From NCBI RefSeq assembly GCF_024496085.1, contig NZ_CP101751.1, positions 2,790,001-2,854,000 on the forward strand: a DNA stretch of 64,000 nucleotides, written 5' to 3'. The DNA comes from Flavobacterium cerinum. GTDB lineage: Bacteria > Bacteroidota > Bacteroidia > Flavobacteriales > Flavobacteriaceae. Below are positions 26,576 through 34,716 of the stretch, one piece after another. Both the position numbers and the translations under genes were made by a program. Each line of letters begins with the position of its first letter. The first letter of the stretch is position 1. The notes beneath the pieces were generated by a model. The model searched no databases. It saw nothing but the letters and a program-made list of their open reading frames with translations, and was not told the DNA's origin.

Positions 26576-27694
26576 TTATTTTTTTACGGGTGCGTTTGCA
26601 GCCGGTTGTGCATTTTTACCGGCTTCCTGAGGAACAATTTCCTGGTTGTCGGTTAGTTTGGTAACACCTTCAGTAACGATTGTTTCTCCAGGTTCAACTC
26701 CGCCGGTAACGATAAAATTCAAACCGGATGTACCGCTGATTTCAACAATTTTAGAATGTACTTTATTGTCTTTTCCAACAGTATAAATCATCTGTTTTCC
26801 TTGCATGTCATATACTGCATTTTGAGGAATCAGAATAATATCTTTAGCTTCTACCGGTAAACGGATAATTCCGCTACCACCGCTTCTTAAAACAGACTGC
26901 GGATTCGGGAATTGCGCACGGAATTCAGTACTACCGGTACGGGCGTTTACTAAACCGTTAACCGTCTCGATTTTTCCTTTGTGCTCGTAAACTGAATTGT
27001 CAGCCAGAATTAATTCTACAGATGGAATTGCTTTTATTTTATCGGCTAGCGTAGCGCCCGGGAATGTTCTGCTAAACTGAATCAGCTGCTTTTCATTCAT
27101 CGTGAAATACGCACGGATATTACGGATATCGGATACCGTTGTCAGCGGATCTGCCGTACTGGCGCTAACAAGACTTCCCACTTTATACGGAAGGCTTCCG
27201 ATCACACCGTCTACCGGACTGGTAATTGTTGCAAAATTAATATTGGCAGCAATACTGTTATAGCTCGCTTTGGCACGTGCTAAATTAGCTTTTGCTGTTT
27301 CCAATGTTACATTACTGATAATTTTGCGGTCAACCAGCGGAATTAAACGATCTACTTCAACCTGAGCAGCCGCTACAGCCGCTTTCGCTGCACTTGCATC
27401 TTGAGAAAGACTATTGGTTTCCAGTTTGAACAATACTTGTCCTTTTCGAACATTCTGGCCTTCATCAACATAAATATGCTCGATAAAACCGTTTACTTTC
27501 GGTCGGATTTCCACATTTTGCTGACCTTGTAAATTAGCTGAATATTCCTGATAAGTTGTTGTATTTTCTTTTACTACTTTTTGAACTGGAAAGGGCATGG
27601 GACCACCAGGTTGCTGCTGTTGCGGATTTTTGTCTCCACACGATGCCAAAACCATTGACAGGACCAACATGCTAAAGATTACTTTATTCTTCAT
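26576..27694 (-). CDS. RND efflux periplasmic adaptor (AcrA/MexA-like), lipoprotein
   Basis: 372 residues with a type II signal peptide (MVLASC). The order is a Gln/Pro linker, a first barrel/lipoyl half (IEHIYVDEGQNVRKGQVL), a coiled-coil hairpin (about 110-165), a second lipoyl half (ATITSPVDGVIGSLPYKVGS) and a beta-barrel/proximal domain (VLRSGGSGIIRLPVEA, then VYDMQGKQMIYTV). It bridges the pump and the outer-membrane channel. The gene is first of the three structural genes, 33 bases after the regulator. Confidence 0.96.
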   Translation of the reverse strand: MKNKVIFSMLVLSMVLASCGDKNPQQQQPGGPMPFPVQKVVKENTTTYQEYSANLQGQQNVEIRPKVNGFIEHIYVDEGQNVRKGQVLFKLETNSLSQDASAAKAAVAAAQVEVDRLIPLVDRKIISNVTLETAKANLARAKASYNSIAANINFATITSPVDGVIGSLPYKVGSLVSASTADPLTTVSDIRNIRAYFTMNEKQLIQFSRTFPGATLADKIKAIPSVELILADNSVYEHKGKIETVNGLVNARTGSTEFRAQFPNPQSVLRSGGSGIIRLPVEAKDIILIPQNAVYDMQGKQMIYTVGKDNKVHSKIVEISGTSGLNFIVTGGVEPGETIVTEGVTKLTDNQEIVPQEAGKNAQPAANAPVKK

Positions 27695-27727
27695 AGGGTG
27701 TAAATATTTATATAATTGTAAAAAGCT

Positions 27728-28219
27728 TTAAAATTCATCTTTTGATAAGGATTCCTGATTGATACACTCATTAAGTATTTGTTCAAACTTAGAGAGGTAT
27801 TTCATATAGGTGTCCATAGCATTTACTACAAATGCCGTATGTGCTTTATCATCTGCGGGATAATTGAGTTCGTATGCCTTTACACGGTTGAGCATGTTTT
27901 TTTCAGATTCAATAAATTTCAGATGATTCTGAATACGCTCGTTAGGAGGGGAGGGCATAAAATATTTTTTGCGGTCGCCGGTTTTGGTATAATAGGTGAT
28001 TTTTCCGAGCTTCAGCAATAAATTAATATTGGTTGAGATGGTACTTTTACTGGCACAACCCTGGTCGACCAGTTCTTCGAATGTCATTCCTTTGTCTCTG
28101 ACATTCATAATTAAAAGACCTAATATACGGGCCGCGCAAGGCGGTAAATGGTAATACGTTTCAAAGTGTATCCCGAATAGTTCAATTAATTCTTCTTTTT
28201 CTTCCTGCTGTTTATTCAT
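27728..28219 (-). CDS. GbsR/MarR family transcriptional regulator of the efflux operon
   Basis: 163 residues from ATG 28219. An upstream start at 28243 is rejected because it lies inside the -7 element at 28241-28248. A winged helix-turn-helix occupies about residues 25-95 (LPPCAARILGLLIMN, FEELVDQGCASKSTISTN, YYTKTGDRKKYFMP). GbsR/MarR proteins are dimeric repressors, often relieved by small molecules. It is the first gene of the acrA-acrB-tolC unit. A palindrome overlapping its promoter suggests autorepression of the whole operon. Confidence 0.9.
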   Translation of the reverse strand: MNKQQEEKEELIELFGIHFETYYHLPPCAARILGLLIMNVRDKGMTFEELVDQGCASKSTISTNINLLLKLGKITYYTKTGDRKKYFMPSPPNERIQNHLKFIESEKNMLNRVKAYELNYPADDKAHTAFVVNAMDTYMKYLSKFEQILNECINQESLSKDEF

Positions 28220-28240
28220 GGGAATCCTGATTTTGGTTCG

Positions 28241-28275
28241 CAAAGATACGATTAGTTTGGTTTAAACCGAACCAA
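28241..28275 (-). promoter_or_regulatory. Efflux-operon promoter with overlapping palindromic operator
   Basis: Read on the minus strand, TATCTTTG (28241-28248) matches TAnnTTTG, with the GbsR/MarR start codon 22 bases downstream. Just upstream, in the spacer, is the palindrome AGTTTGGTTT/AAACCGAACC (plus strand 28254-28273; 8 of 10 positions symmetrical, perfect GGTTTAAACC centre). An operator there would block RNA polymerase. Confidence 0.6.
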
Positions 28276-28331
28276 CCGAACTTCAAGATAGCGTTAAAAA
28301 ATACTTAATATTTTTGCACTGCGACAGCGGT

Positions 28332-28378
28332 AAAAAAAAAAGAATCTGAATATTAGTGTATTACCAATATACAGATTC
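28332..28378 (-). terminator. Terminator of the immunity-like cluster
   Basis: On the minus strand, GAATCTGTATATT pairs with AATATTCAGATTC (one internal mismatch) over an 11-base loop, followed by ten T. It ends the long minus-strand unit beginning near 39.5 kb, or at least its last gene. Confidence 0.75.
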
Positions 28379-28535
28379 AAAATTCTTGAACTAATTTACA
28401 ACAAAAATGAATTGAAAATACATTTTGCTGTTAAGAAATTATTGTGATTAAATGGTTTTTGTGATAATATGGCAACACGTTGTTTAAACAGCGGTTATTT
28501 TTAATCGAATATTTTGATGAAGCAGACTTTTATTA

Positions 28536-28976
28536 TTATTCTAAATCGATATTATAATCACTTTTTATAAAGTCTCTAAAATCAGTCCATTGCGCTTCCC
28601 AATCATTAGGAGACCACCAGGGATGCGCATCATTGTAGTCGAATACTTTACCGAAATCCGGAGAAGATGTATCACAACACAATAGAAGGTCATGGCGGGA
28701 ACCCCATTCTCCGATTACCAGGAATATGATATCACATGAAGTAAGTTTATTCGCCGCTTTCCGTTCTAAAAAATCATCGGCGTACATTTGCATCCAATCT
28801 TGAGTACTTATTAATGTATCTGACAGGCTAAATAAATCGTCAATATTTATCTTTCGAATAGCATCCGTATACATGTGTGGTATTTCTAGATTTTTATCCA
28901 GGTATTCGGAATCAAAATAGTCGGAGTAAATATCTTTTAATCGTTCCGTTAACTCTTTGTTGCTTTCGCTACTCAT
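28536..28976 (-). CDS. SMI1/KNR4 (SUKH)-like protein, probable immunity protein
   Basis: 146 residues, cytosolic. The segment DIIFLVIGEWGSRHDLLLC, then a FGKVFDYNDAHPWW block and a final WTDFRDFIKS helix, follows the SUKH plan: a strand with G-D, a short strand after xG-V, an acidic/aromatic loop and a closing sFxdFL helix. SUKH proteins are known immunity proteins against nuclease and other toxins of contact-dependent systems. It is the last gene of a run of fifteen on the minus strand and lies 4 bases after its neighbour. The assignment is by pattern only. Confidence 0.65.
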   Translation of the reverse strand: MSSESNKELTERLKDIYSDYFDSEYLDKNLEIPHMYTDAIRKINIDDLFSLSDTLISTQDWMQMYADDFLERKAANKLTSCDIIFLVIGEWGSRHDLLLCCDTSSPDFGKVFDYNDAHPWWSPNDWEAQWTDFRDFIKSDYNIDLE

Positions 28977-28980
28977 CGGT

Positions 28981-29643
28981 TTAATTATTTATCAGATTGT
29001 TATCAAATGCTATTTTAGCATCTTTACCGTCCCAAATAACTTTATATCCAAAGGGGAGTGCCATAAACTTTATGAGTTCCGGTCGCAAAGTCATTAGTTG
29101 TCCTACCGTCATTTCTTCAAACGACATGGTTTCTTCATCAAAGTTATCGGTTAGAGCAACCCATCCGGAATCGGGAAAATCGCTAAGCCAACGGAATAAA
29201 TGCGTTGGTAATCCGGTTTTTACTAACGGATCTACGCTAACAATTTGATCAAAATCAGGAAAATTAGGTTCTACTTTTAATTGATCACAAACAAAAAGCT
29301 GTTGATTCAACACATTAAGTGTGCGATTTAATCCGGCTGCAAAACCTCTTTGTTCCGGGTTGATTTCAAGAATTTCGAAAAAGTTTTCTTCTTCATGTGC
29401 TAAAATAAGCCAGGAGAAACAGGTTAATTTGTTACCGTGTTTAATGACTGGTTTTTCATCCTGAATAAATTCGACCAGATAGTGTAGAATGGGGTTTAAT
29501 TCCTCTAGTGTTAGCCCGTATTTTGCGATTTTTAATTCTTTTCCGATCGATACTTCTAATCCTTTAGAATAATAATGATCTCCATCGGCGTAAAATGCAA
29601 TATCTCTGACCATTAATGCTTTAATTTTATTAAAAATTCCCAT
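28981..29643 (-). CDS. Probable immunity protein with a C-terminal Imm33/DUF2185-like domain
   Basis: 220 residues, cytosolic. The C-terminal 60 residues (DSGWVALTDNFDEETMSF, then LIKFMALPFGYKVIWDG) have the SGW...P.G signature of DUF2185/Imm33 immunity domains. The N-terminal 150 residues (SIGKELKIAKYGLTLEELN, FSWLILAHEEENFFEI, LNRTLNVLNQQL) are unfamiliar and may be a suppressor-of-fused-like or SUKH-like scaffold. Near-abutting genes on both sides indicate co-transcription. Confidence 0.6.
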   Translation of the reverse strand: MGIFNKIKALMVRDIAFYADGDHYYSKGLEVSIGKELKIAKYGLTLEELNPILHYLVEFIQDEKPVIKHGNKLTCFSWLILAHEEENFFEILEINPEQRGFAAGLNRTLNVLNQQLFVCDQLKVEPNFPDFDQIVSVDPLVKTGLPTHLFRWLSDFPDSGWVALTDNFDEETMSFEEMTVGQLMTLRPELIKFMALPFGYKVIWDGKDAKIAFDNNLINN

Positions 29644-29666
29644 AGCTAGTATTCGTGTGTGGTTTT

Positions 29667-30284
29667 TTAAAGATTTCCATATACCGTAATATAGTCGGCA
29701 TAACTCAATTTGTCATCTAACCATTCGATTAATTGCTTTTTAAATTCAATTACTTTCGGGTCGTCTGTTTTTGACTGTTTTATTCGCTCTACTATTATTC
29801 GGCAGGATTTATTGTCAATATAATTATGGCCGCAATTGTCAAAAGAATCTTCTGTCATTTTATTCCAGGGATTCTGTAAAGGGAAAACCGATTCAAATTC
29901 GTTTATTACAAGGTTAAAGTCAACATAAGGAATAAAAACATCGTTTCGCTTTGTTGATTCATAGCCTACACGGTCATTGTTTTCGGGCCATAAAATAAAA
30001 CCGATTGCATTTCGGCCAGTCGGTATTTCACTTGTAGTAATTACTATTTCTTTAGAGTTAATTTTTTTGATCGCTTTCGTGATATTATACTTATACAATT
30101 CATAATGCTTTTTAGCCGTTTCATGATCACATTCGGCAGCCAGCATTATTTCTTTTATATTATTGTTGTGAAATGCTTGTTCACTAGCGTCAATATCACC
30201 CTTATTTTCTCTTAAAAGTTGTATCGCAACGTCCAATGGAATTGAAATTCTACTCCGTAATATAGTTATTGTATTGCGATCCAT
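29667..30284 (-). CDS. Hypothetical protein with a UBA-like N-terminal helical region
   Basis: 205 residues, cytosolic. Residues 8-75 read as two short helical units (VAIQLLRENKGDIDASEQAF and CDHETAKKHYELYKYNITKA). Each ends in a pattern resembling UBA/TS-N type three-helix bundles, where 'x-L-x-x-x-x-G-D-x-x-x-A' is usual. The C-terminal half (FILWPENNDRVGYES, FIPYVDFNLVINEFESVFPL, LIEWLDDKLSYADYITVYG) is of unknown type. It lies inside the immunity-like run, so an immunity role is inferred from the neighbourhood only. Confidence 0.55.
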   Translation of the reverse strand: MDRNTITILRSRISIPLDVAIQLLRENKGDIDASEQAFHNNNIKEIMLAAECDHETAKKHYELYKYNITKAIKKINSKEIVITTSEIPTGRNAIGFILWPENNDRVGYESTKRNDVFIPYVDFNLVINEFESVFPLQNPWNKMTEDSFDNCGHNYIDNKSCRIIVERIKQSKTDDPKVIEFKKQLIEWLDDKLSYADYITVYGNL

Positions 30285-30325
30285 TGCTTCGTTTATTTTA
30301 TTGAAAATAAAAACCGGTTTTTTTA

Positions 30326-31138
30326 TTATTGGTTTAGAAATGTTTTAAAATCGTCTAATCGTTGTTTGTGGTAGCTAAAATCTTTATCGGGAAATATTTT
30401 TGGTAACAAATAAACGCATACTTCCATGTGGTGAAGCAACGCATCCAAACGACTGGTTTCACGGGTTACATTTCTTCCTAAAGGCGATTCTATAAGCCCT
30501 TCTGTGTATGGATATAATAGCCAATAACCGACTTTAAAATCGGCACATTTGGTTTTTATTTCTTCAAAATCCAGATAAAAATACTGCCAGCCGCATACCG
30601 CCATACTATCTATCATGGCTTGGTAATAACTGTCTAAACTAAAATTAGTTTTAAAAAAACGGCCATTGTCTAAATATAAAATATCAAAAGGATATTTTTC
30701 TTTTGTACGATGGAAAATTCCATAGGTACCGTCACCCATACCGTGTGCCGATTTACAGAATAGGTTGGTTTCTTCTTCTAAGAAACGTTCTTCTTCTTCG
30801 GTAAAAAAATCATGCTGACAAGCAATAGAGCTATAGTCGGATTGAGGAGGGAAAGCTAAAGCATCGCAAAAGCCCCAATTTTTAAACCCACCATATAAGT
30901 AAATATTTTCGATAGTGAGTTCCCAATCCAATTTTAAATTTCCTATCCATTCCCATTTTAAATCTTCATCGGTAACTTCTCTATCCCATACATATAGAAA
31001 ATCTTTTTTTGTTTCTGCTGCTAAAAAGTTAAATGCCCTTTCCGAAAAATTTAATGCTTCCTCTAAATTGTCTTCGACTGTGTAAAAACCTGGTTTTGCT
31101 TTAATATAGCCTACAAAATCCAATACTTGTTGAATCAT
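30326..31138 (-). CDS. SUKH-like protein, probable immunity protein
   Basis: 270 residues, cytosolic, acidic and rich in aromatic residues. The middle section (AHGMGDGTYGIFHRTKEK, DILYLDNGRFFKTNF, then FSLDSYYQAMIDSM) follows the SUKH arrangement of a G-D-y strand, an F/LxLD strand and the sfx-y-x-x-m closing helix. It lies 3 bases before the ankyrin gene's stop codon and 41 bases from the next gene. No catalytic motif is visible. Confidence 0.5.
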   Translation of the reverse strand: MIQQVLDFVGYIKAKPGFYTVEDNLEEALNFSERAFNFLAAETKKDFLYVWDREVTDEDLKWEWIGNLKLDWELTIENIYLYGGFKNWGFCDALAFPPQSDYSSIACQHDFFTEEEERFLEEETNLFCKSAHGMGDGTYGIFHRTKEKYPFDILYLDNGRFFKTNFSLDSYYQAMIDSMAVCGWQYFYLDFEEIKTKCADFKVGYWLLYPYTEGLIESPLGRNVTRETSRLDALLHHMEVCVYLLPKIFPDKDFSYHKQRLDDFKTFLNQ

Positions 31139-31140
31139 AA

Positions 31141-32730
31141 TTAATAGTTTATTTTTTTTAGTTGTACTACTATTAGTTCCTTATTTGTAGAAACCAGTAA
31201 ATTTTCTTTGTCGTTATCTAAATACACGTTTTTGATTTCAGCCGATATATCCAATGTTATTTCCCGGAATATTACTTTTTTTACCGAATCAATAAACAGC
31301 AGTAGCTTTCCTTTTCCAACAATAATGGTATTCTCATTACTAAATGTCAGATCGCTATGATTTTGTTCTGATTTATATTGTGAGATATCGATTTTCCAGT
31401 GTTTATGCAGCTTTTCTTTTTCAAAAGAATAATACTCCACTACAGAAGGGAAGGAAACGGCAAAATCATTTTGATGAAAGCTAAAACCACTTGAAGTGTT
31501 ATCCCACTCTTTAAAAAATGTACGGATAAATGAAATATTTAAATCATCATCAATTTTATAAAGGTTGTAGTAAGTATCCTGATCATAGCTTAAAAATGCT
31601 ATCAAACGCTCATTCTGATTGATTTTGGGAACCATGGTTCCGTCTTCTGCTTTTGTTTTACTGATGACTTTATAATCTTCCGAAAGTAAAACTAATTCCC
31701 AATTTTGAGAGCTTCCGAGAAATAGTTTCTTTGCCGGTAAATAGGTAATCTGGTCTAGCACTACATCATTTTCAAGTGCAATTGAATGGTGTAATTGGAA
31801 TGTATTTTGTTCCACGATCAATACTGTATTATCGGCAGTCGGAATGACGATATTATCGTTTTTATCAAAGCTGAAACTTCGAATATAGGAAACGTCTATT
31901 GTTGCAATTTTATCAATTTGCAGCTTTCCATCAGACGTTAGTATGTACTTTACCAGTTTTGTATTTTTTGTTAAACCGATAAACCAATCCGGATTCGTCG
32001 GGCTTTGTTTTAAAAAATAAACCGTTTCAAACGTGTAATTTTCTGTCGGAATGTTTGTAATCCTGTAGGAGATTAATTCCGGATATTTTTCCTTAAAATG
32101 GTTTACTATATTTTTTCTTTGTCCTTGCTTGGCTAAATGGTAAGGCGTTCGTTGACTGCTGTCTTTTTGCCAGGGACAACCGTTATGATAAGCAAAATCA
32201 AAGACTTCAGGAAGGTCAAGCCACGATAAATTATGCAATAAATTGCTATTCTGCTTGTCGGAACCGTCTATCTTTATTTGGTGGTTGCGATATGCTTTTA
32301 TACATTCGATACTACAACAAACCAGATATTGAGGTTCTATAGTATTGATTTTCGCACCTTTAGTCAGCAATAAGTTTACAACCTCAACTTTGTCCTGTCT
32401 TGTGGCCAAATAAAGCTCTTTATCATTCATTGTTGCTCCGTTATCGAGAAGGTATTTTGCTACTTCAAAATTATCCGCCCAACATAGCGGAGTTGCGTAT
32501 ATTCCGCTTCTTTCAGCATTAACCTCAGCTCCGTTTTCAACCAAATATTGAATCATTTCAAAGTTTCCGTTCAGCGAGGCAATATGTAAAGGCGTATCGT
32601 CCATCCAACCTTTAAGGTGTATTTCGGATGGATTTTGCTTTAAATAGCTTTTCGCTTCTTCATTTTTGTGCTCTTTTATCAGCGTGAAAATTTCCGGTGT
32701 TTTTGTGTGATCGGTCTGATAAATATTCAT
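31141..32730 (-). CDS. Ankyrin-repeat protein with a C-terminal beta-propeller-like half
   Basis: 529 residues, no signal peptide. Residues 10-205 hold about five ankyrin repeats; the best are TPLHIASLNGNFEMIQYLVE, NGAEVNAERSGIYATPLCWA and VVNLLLTKGAKIN. A later YHLAKQGQRKNIVNHFKE unit resembles a degenerate repeat. Residues 230-529 alternate short strands, with recurrent KxLxxS and I(V)xxDN motifs, as in a seven-bladed propeller. Ankyrin proteins are known in polyimmunity loci as toxin-binding scaffolds. The fusion to a propeller-like half is unusual. Confidence 0.7.
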   Translation of the reverse strand: MNIYQTDHTKTPEIFTLIKEHKNEEAKSYLKQNPSEIHLKGWMDDTPLHIASLNGNFEMIQYLVENGAEVNAERSGIYATPLCWADNFEVAKYLLDNGATMNDKELYLATRQDKVEVVNLLLTKGAKINTIEPQYLVCCSIECIKAYRNHQIKIDGSDKQNSNLLHNLSWLDLPEVFDFAYHNGCPWQKDSSQRTPYHLAKQGQRKNIVNHFKEKYPELISYRITNIPTENYTFETVYFLKQSPTNPDWFIGLTKNTKLVKYILTSDGKLQIDKIATIDVSYIRSFSFDKNDNIVIPTADNTVLIVEQNTFQLHHSIALENDVVLDQITYLPAKKLFLGSSQNWELVLLSEDYKVISKTKAEDGTMVPKINQNERLIAFLSYDQDTYYNLYKIDDDLNISFIRTFFKEWDNTSSGFSFHQNDFAVSFPSVVEYYSFEKEKLHKHWKIDISQYKSEQNHSDLTFSNENTIIVGKGKLLLFIDSVKKVIFREITLDISAEIKNVYLDNDKENLLVSTNKELIVVQLKKINY

Positions 32731-32796
32731 AGTTATAGTTTGGTTTTAAAGCCGAAGCGTAAATAGGTGAGAGGCTGTAATAGGAAACAAACCTAT

Positions 32797-33030
32797 TTAG
32801 CCATTGTTTTTTATCATTGCAATGGCTAACTCTTCTTTATTTAAAATGTTGGAATACCAAATGCCTTTTCCCCAGGTTCCTTTACCGGAAAATTTGTCCG
32901 GATATTCAAAATGGAGTAGTGTTGCCGTTCTGCTTTTTAATCTCGAAATTTGTTGAATGATTACATTTATGTTCGAATATACGAGCATTTCTACCTTTGA
33001 TTTGTCGATTTGAAGCATTTCGATTTTCAA
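32797..33030 (-). CDS. Small hypothetical protein, 73-77 aa
   Basis: Up to 77 residues from a TTG at 33030 that directly follows the stop codon of the upstream gene. An ATG at 33018 gives 73 residues and is equally possible. It has a SKVEMLVYSNINVIIQQISRL strand-helix and a Gly-rich KFSGKGTWGKGIWYS segment. No family is recognised. Tight packing between two cluster genes argues that it is real. Confidence 0.5.
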   Translation of the reverse strand: MKIEMLQIDKSKVEMLVYSNINVIIQQISRLKSRTATLLHFEYPDKFSGKGTWGKGIWYSNILNKEELAIAMIKNNG

Positions 33031-33303
33031 TCAGTTAATTATTCTGTCCCCGTTTGTTTTGCAAAGATGTTCAATGTCCGATTTTAATTGAAGTATTGCT
33101 TTTTCATCCAATAAAAATCGTTCCTGCCGCGGACTTTTATTTAAGTATTCCGGTTGTAATTCTTTGTATAAATGATAATTGATATGCTGTTTTTGTAATT
33201 CCGTATAAGTTGCTGTAAGTTTTTGCCAATTACCGTTTTTGTCCCATACAGGATACTCATTATAAGCGGTCCAAATAATATGAAATAGTTGCTTTTTTTC
33301 CAT
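33031..33303 (-). CDS. Small hypothetical protein, 90 aa
   Basis: 90 residues, cytosolic and mostly helical, rich in Lys/Gln/Trp (HIIWTAYNEYPVWDKNGNW, then a C-terminal helix ending IEHLCKTNGDRIIN). No family is recognised. It is translationally contiguous with the next small gene (stop codon and next start touch), which suggests a coupled pair. Confidence 0.55.
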   Translation of the reverse strand: MEKKQLFHIIWTAYNEYPVWDKNGNWQKLTATYTELQKQHINYHLYKELQPEYLNKSPRQERFLLDEKAILQLKSDIEHLCKTNGDRIIN

Positions 33304-33327
33304 CGTTTGTAGCCTTACATCGGTTAT

Positions 33328-34029
33328 TTATTTTCCGAATATTTTGTTTAATAAAACGCCAATTTTGGATTTACCGCTTTGTTCGCTGTAATAGGGTGCC
33401 GGAATATTAATTTCACTGGTATCATTTGTCAGTTTTTTAATTCCGTCAAATAAAGGTTCTCCGGCTTTTGGGATTGGAGTGACTTCTGTTAAAGGATAAA
33501 ATTTGTCGTAGGCATCCATTCCAACCGGATAGTTTGTTCTTTCCAGCCAAAATGGTTCTAATAAATCCGGTCGTGGCTCCTGGTGAATTCTAGTATCAAA
33601 ACTTTGTCTTGCTTTTTGAATAAAATCTTCATCCCAATTCGAACTTGCTCTTTCAAAATAGCGTAAACTTTTTGCAGGAATGTGAAGCAAAAAAATTTGC
33701 GTTTTACCGTTTAATTTATAAACATCAAGAATTTTGAAATAGCTGTTAAGGTTGATCGCACAATGACCAAACCTTTCGTTGTCCGGGTTTATTTCATACA
33801 GTTTTGCGGCTTTTGCAGATGCAATTAAAAAGCGGGTATTAAATTTAATACCGCCGCCTAAACAGCTGACATCAAGAAAATATCCGTTTCGGATTAACAG
33901 ATCTTTTTTGAATTTTTCTGCTACAGAAGGTTCTAAATCACAATCTTTATAATATAATGTGGCACCCGGATAGGTCCAGTTTATTATTTCCTCATAGTTT
34001 TCAAGAATTCCGTCTTCTATCTCTGCCAT
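33328..34029 (-). CDS. Hypothetical cytosolic protein, 233 aa
   Basis: Starts MAEIEDGILENYEEIINWTY. A NGYFLDVSCLGGGIKFNTRF core and a KTQIFLLHIPAKSLRYF strand are visible, and the C-terminal IGVLLNKIFGK is amphipathic. No motif is recognised. Position between other immunity-like genes with 24- and 32-base gaps supports membership of the same transcription unit. Confidence 0.55.
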   Translation of the reverse strand: MAEIEDGILENYEEIINWTYPGATLYYKDCDLEPSVAEKFKKDLLIRNGYFLDVSCLGGGIKFNTRFLIASAKAAKLYEINPDNERFGHCAINLNSYFKILDVYKLNGKTQIFLLHIPAKSLRYFERASSNWDEDFIQKARQSFDTRIHQEPRPDLLEPFWLERTNYPVGMDAYDKFYPLTEVTPIPKAGEPLFDGIKKLTNDTSEINIPAPYYSEQSGKSKIGVLLNKIFGK

Positions 34030-34061
34030 ATTTGTTACGTTTTGTTTGTCAATATCTTGGA

Positions 34062-34613
34062 TTATTTGTCTTTGTAAAGTTCTATTTTGGTTAATAACCT
34101 ATCGGCTAAATAATCATTGCCTTCTTTTAAATAATCATAAATGATTTTGGCTTCCTGAAGGTATTTTTCCTTTTTCGATTGGTTCCAATAGTAAGGAGGC
34201 GCATATAAGTTACAAATCCGATCGGCCATTTTTACCGCCCAGATTTCTTTTGGTTGTGCTTTTATCCGATTTAAACTATCGATCATTTGAAGTTCTTTTG
34301 CAAGGGCTGTATTTTTTGTCAAAGCTTGTACACCGTCCAGTACCTGTTTACCGTAGTCTTTTTCCAAATCGTCGCTACTAAGATTGGTATCTTCCAAAGT
34401 ATCGTGTAAAAAAGCGCATTTTACGGCAAGCGCTATGTCAAAATCCAACGTATTTTTTGAGGCGTTTATGATTTCAAATACAACACTACCGATATGATTG
34501 ATGTATTCTATTTTTTCGCCTTTAGTTTGCCCGCCATAAGTTTGTCCGTTATGTAGAAGGCTTACTTTTTGCCATAAATCCTGTAAATCATCAATAGTAA
34601 ATGTATCGTTCAT
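34062..34613 (-). CDS. RelA/SpoT-type HD-domain hydrolase (small alarmone hydrolase, SAH)
   Basis: 183 residues, the size of a free-standing alarmone hydrolase (MESH1-like). The HD signature is complete: HNGQTYGG with IEYINHIG (first His region), LHDTLEDTNLS (HD then ED), and a final WAVKMADRICNL helix with the KxxDR/N motif. The family removes pyrophosphate from (p)ppGpp or related alarmones using Mn2+. No synthetase domain is fused. It lies in the immunity-like cluster, so neutralising alarmone-synthetase toxins is an attractive inferred role; housekeeping alarmone control is the alternative. Confidence 0.85.
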   Translation of the reverse strand: MNDTFTIDDLQDLWQKVSLLHNGQTYGGQTKGEKIEYINHIGSVVFEIINASKNTLDFDIALAVKCAFLHDTLEDTNLSSDDLEKDYGKQVLDGVQALTKNTALAKELQMIDSLNRIKAQPKEIWAVKMADRICNLYAPPYYWNQSKKEKYLQEAKIIYDYLKEGNDYLADRLLTKIELYKDK

Positions 34614-34716
34614 TTGAAGGTATATTCTGGTTTAATATGGGTATTTCTTTGGGTTGTACTTTTGCAGGTTAAATATATAGGAAATTATTTACAAATAAAA
34701 ATCTTTTATTTTCCGG

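Noticed and set aside
28300..28380. Plus-strand TAATATTTTTG near a hairpin, as a possible small RNA
   Set aside because: The hairpin is better explained as the minus-strand terminator of the immunity-like run and has no plus-strand gene partner.
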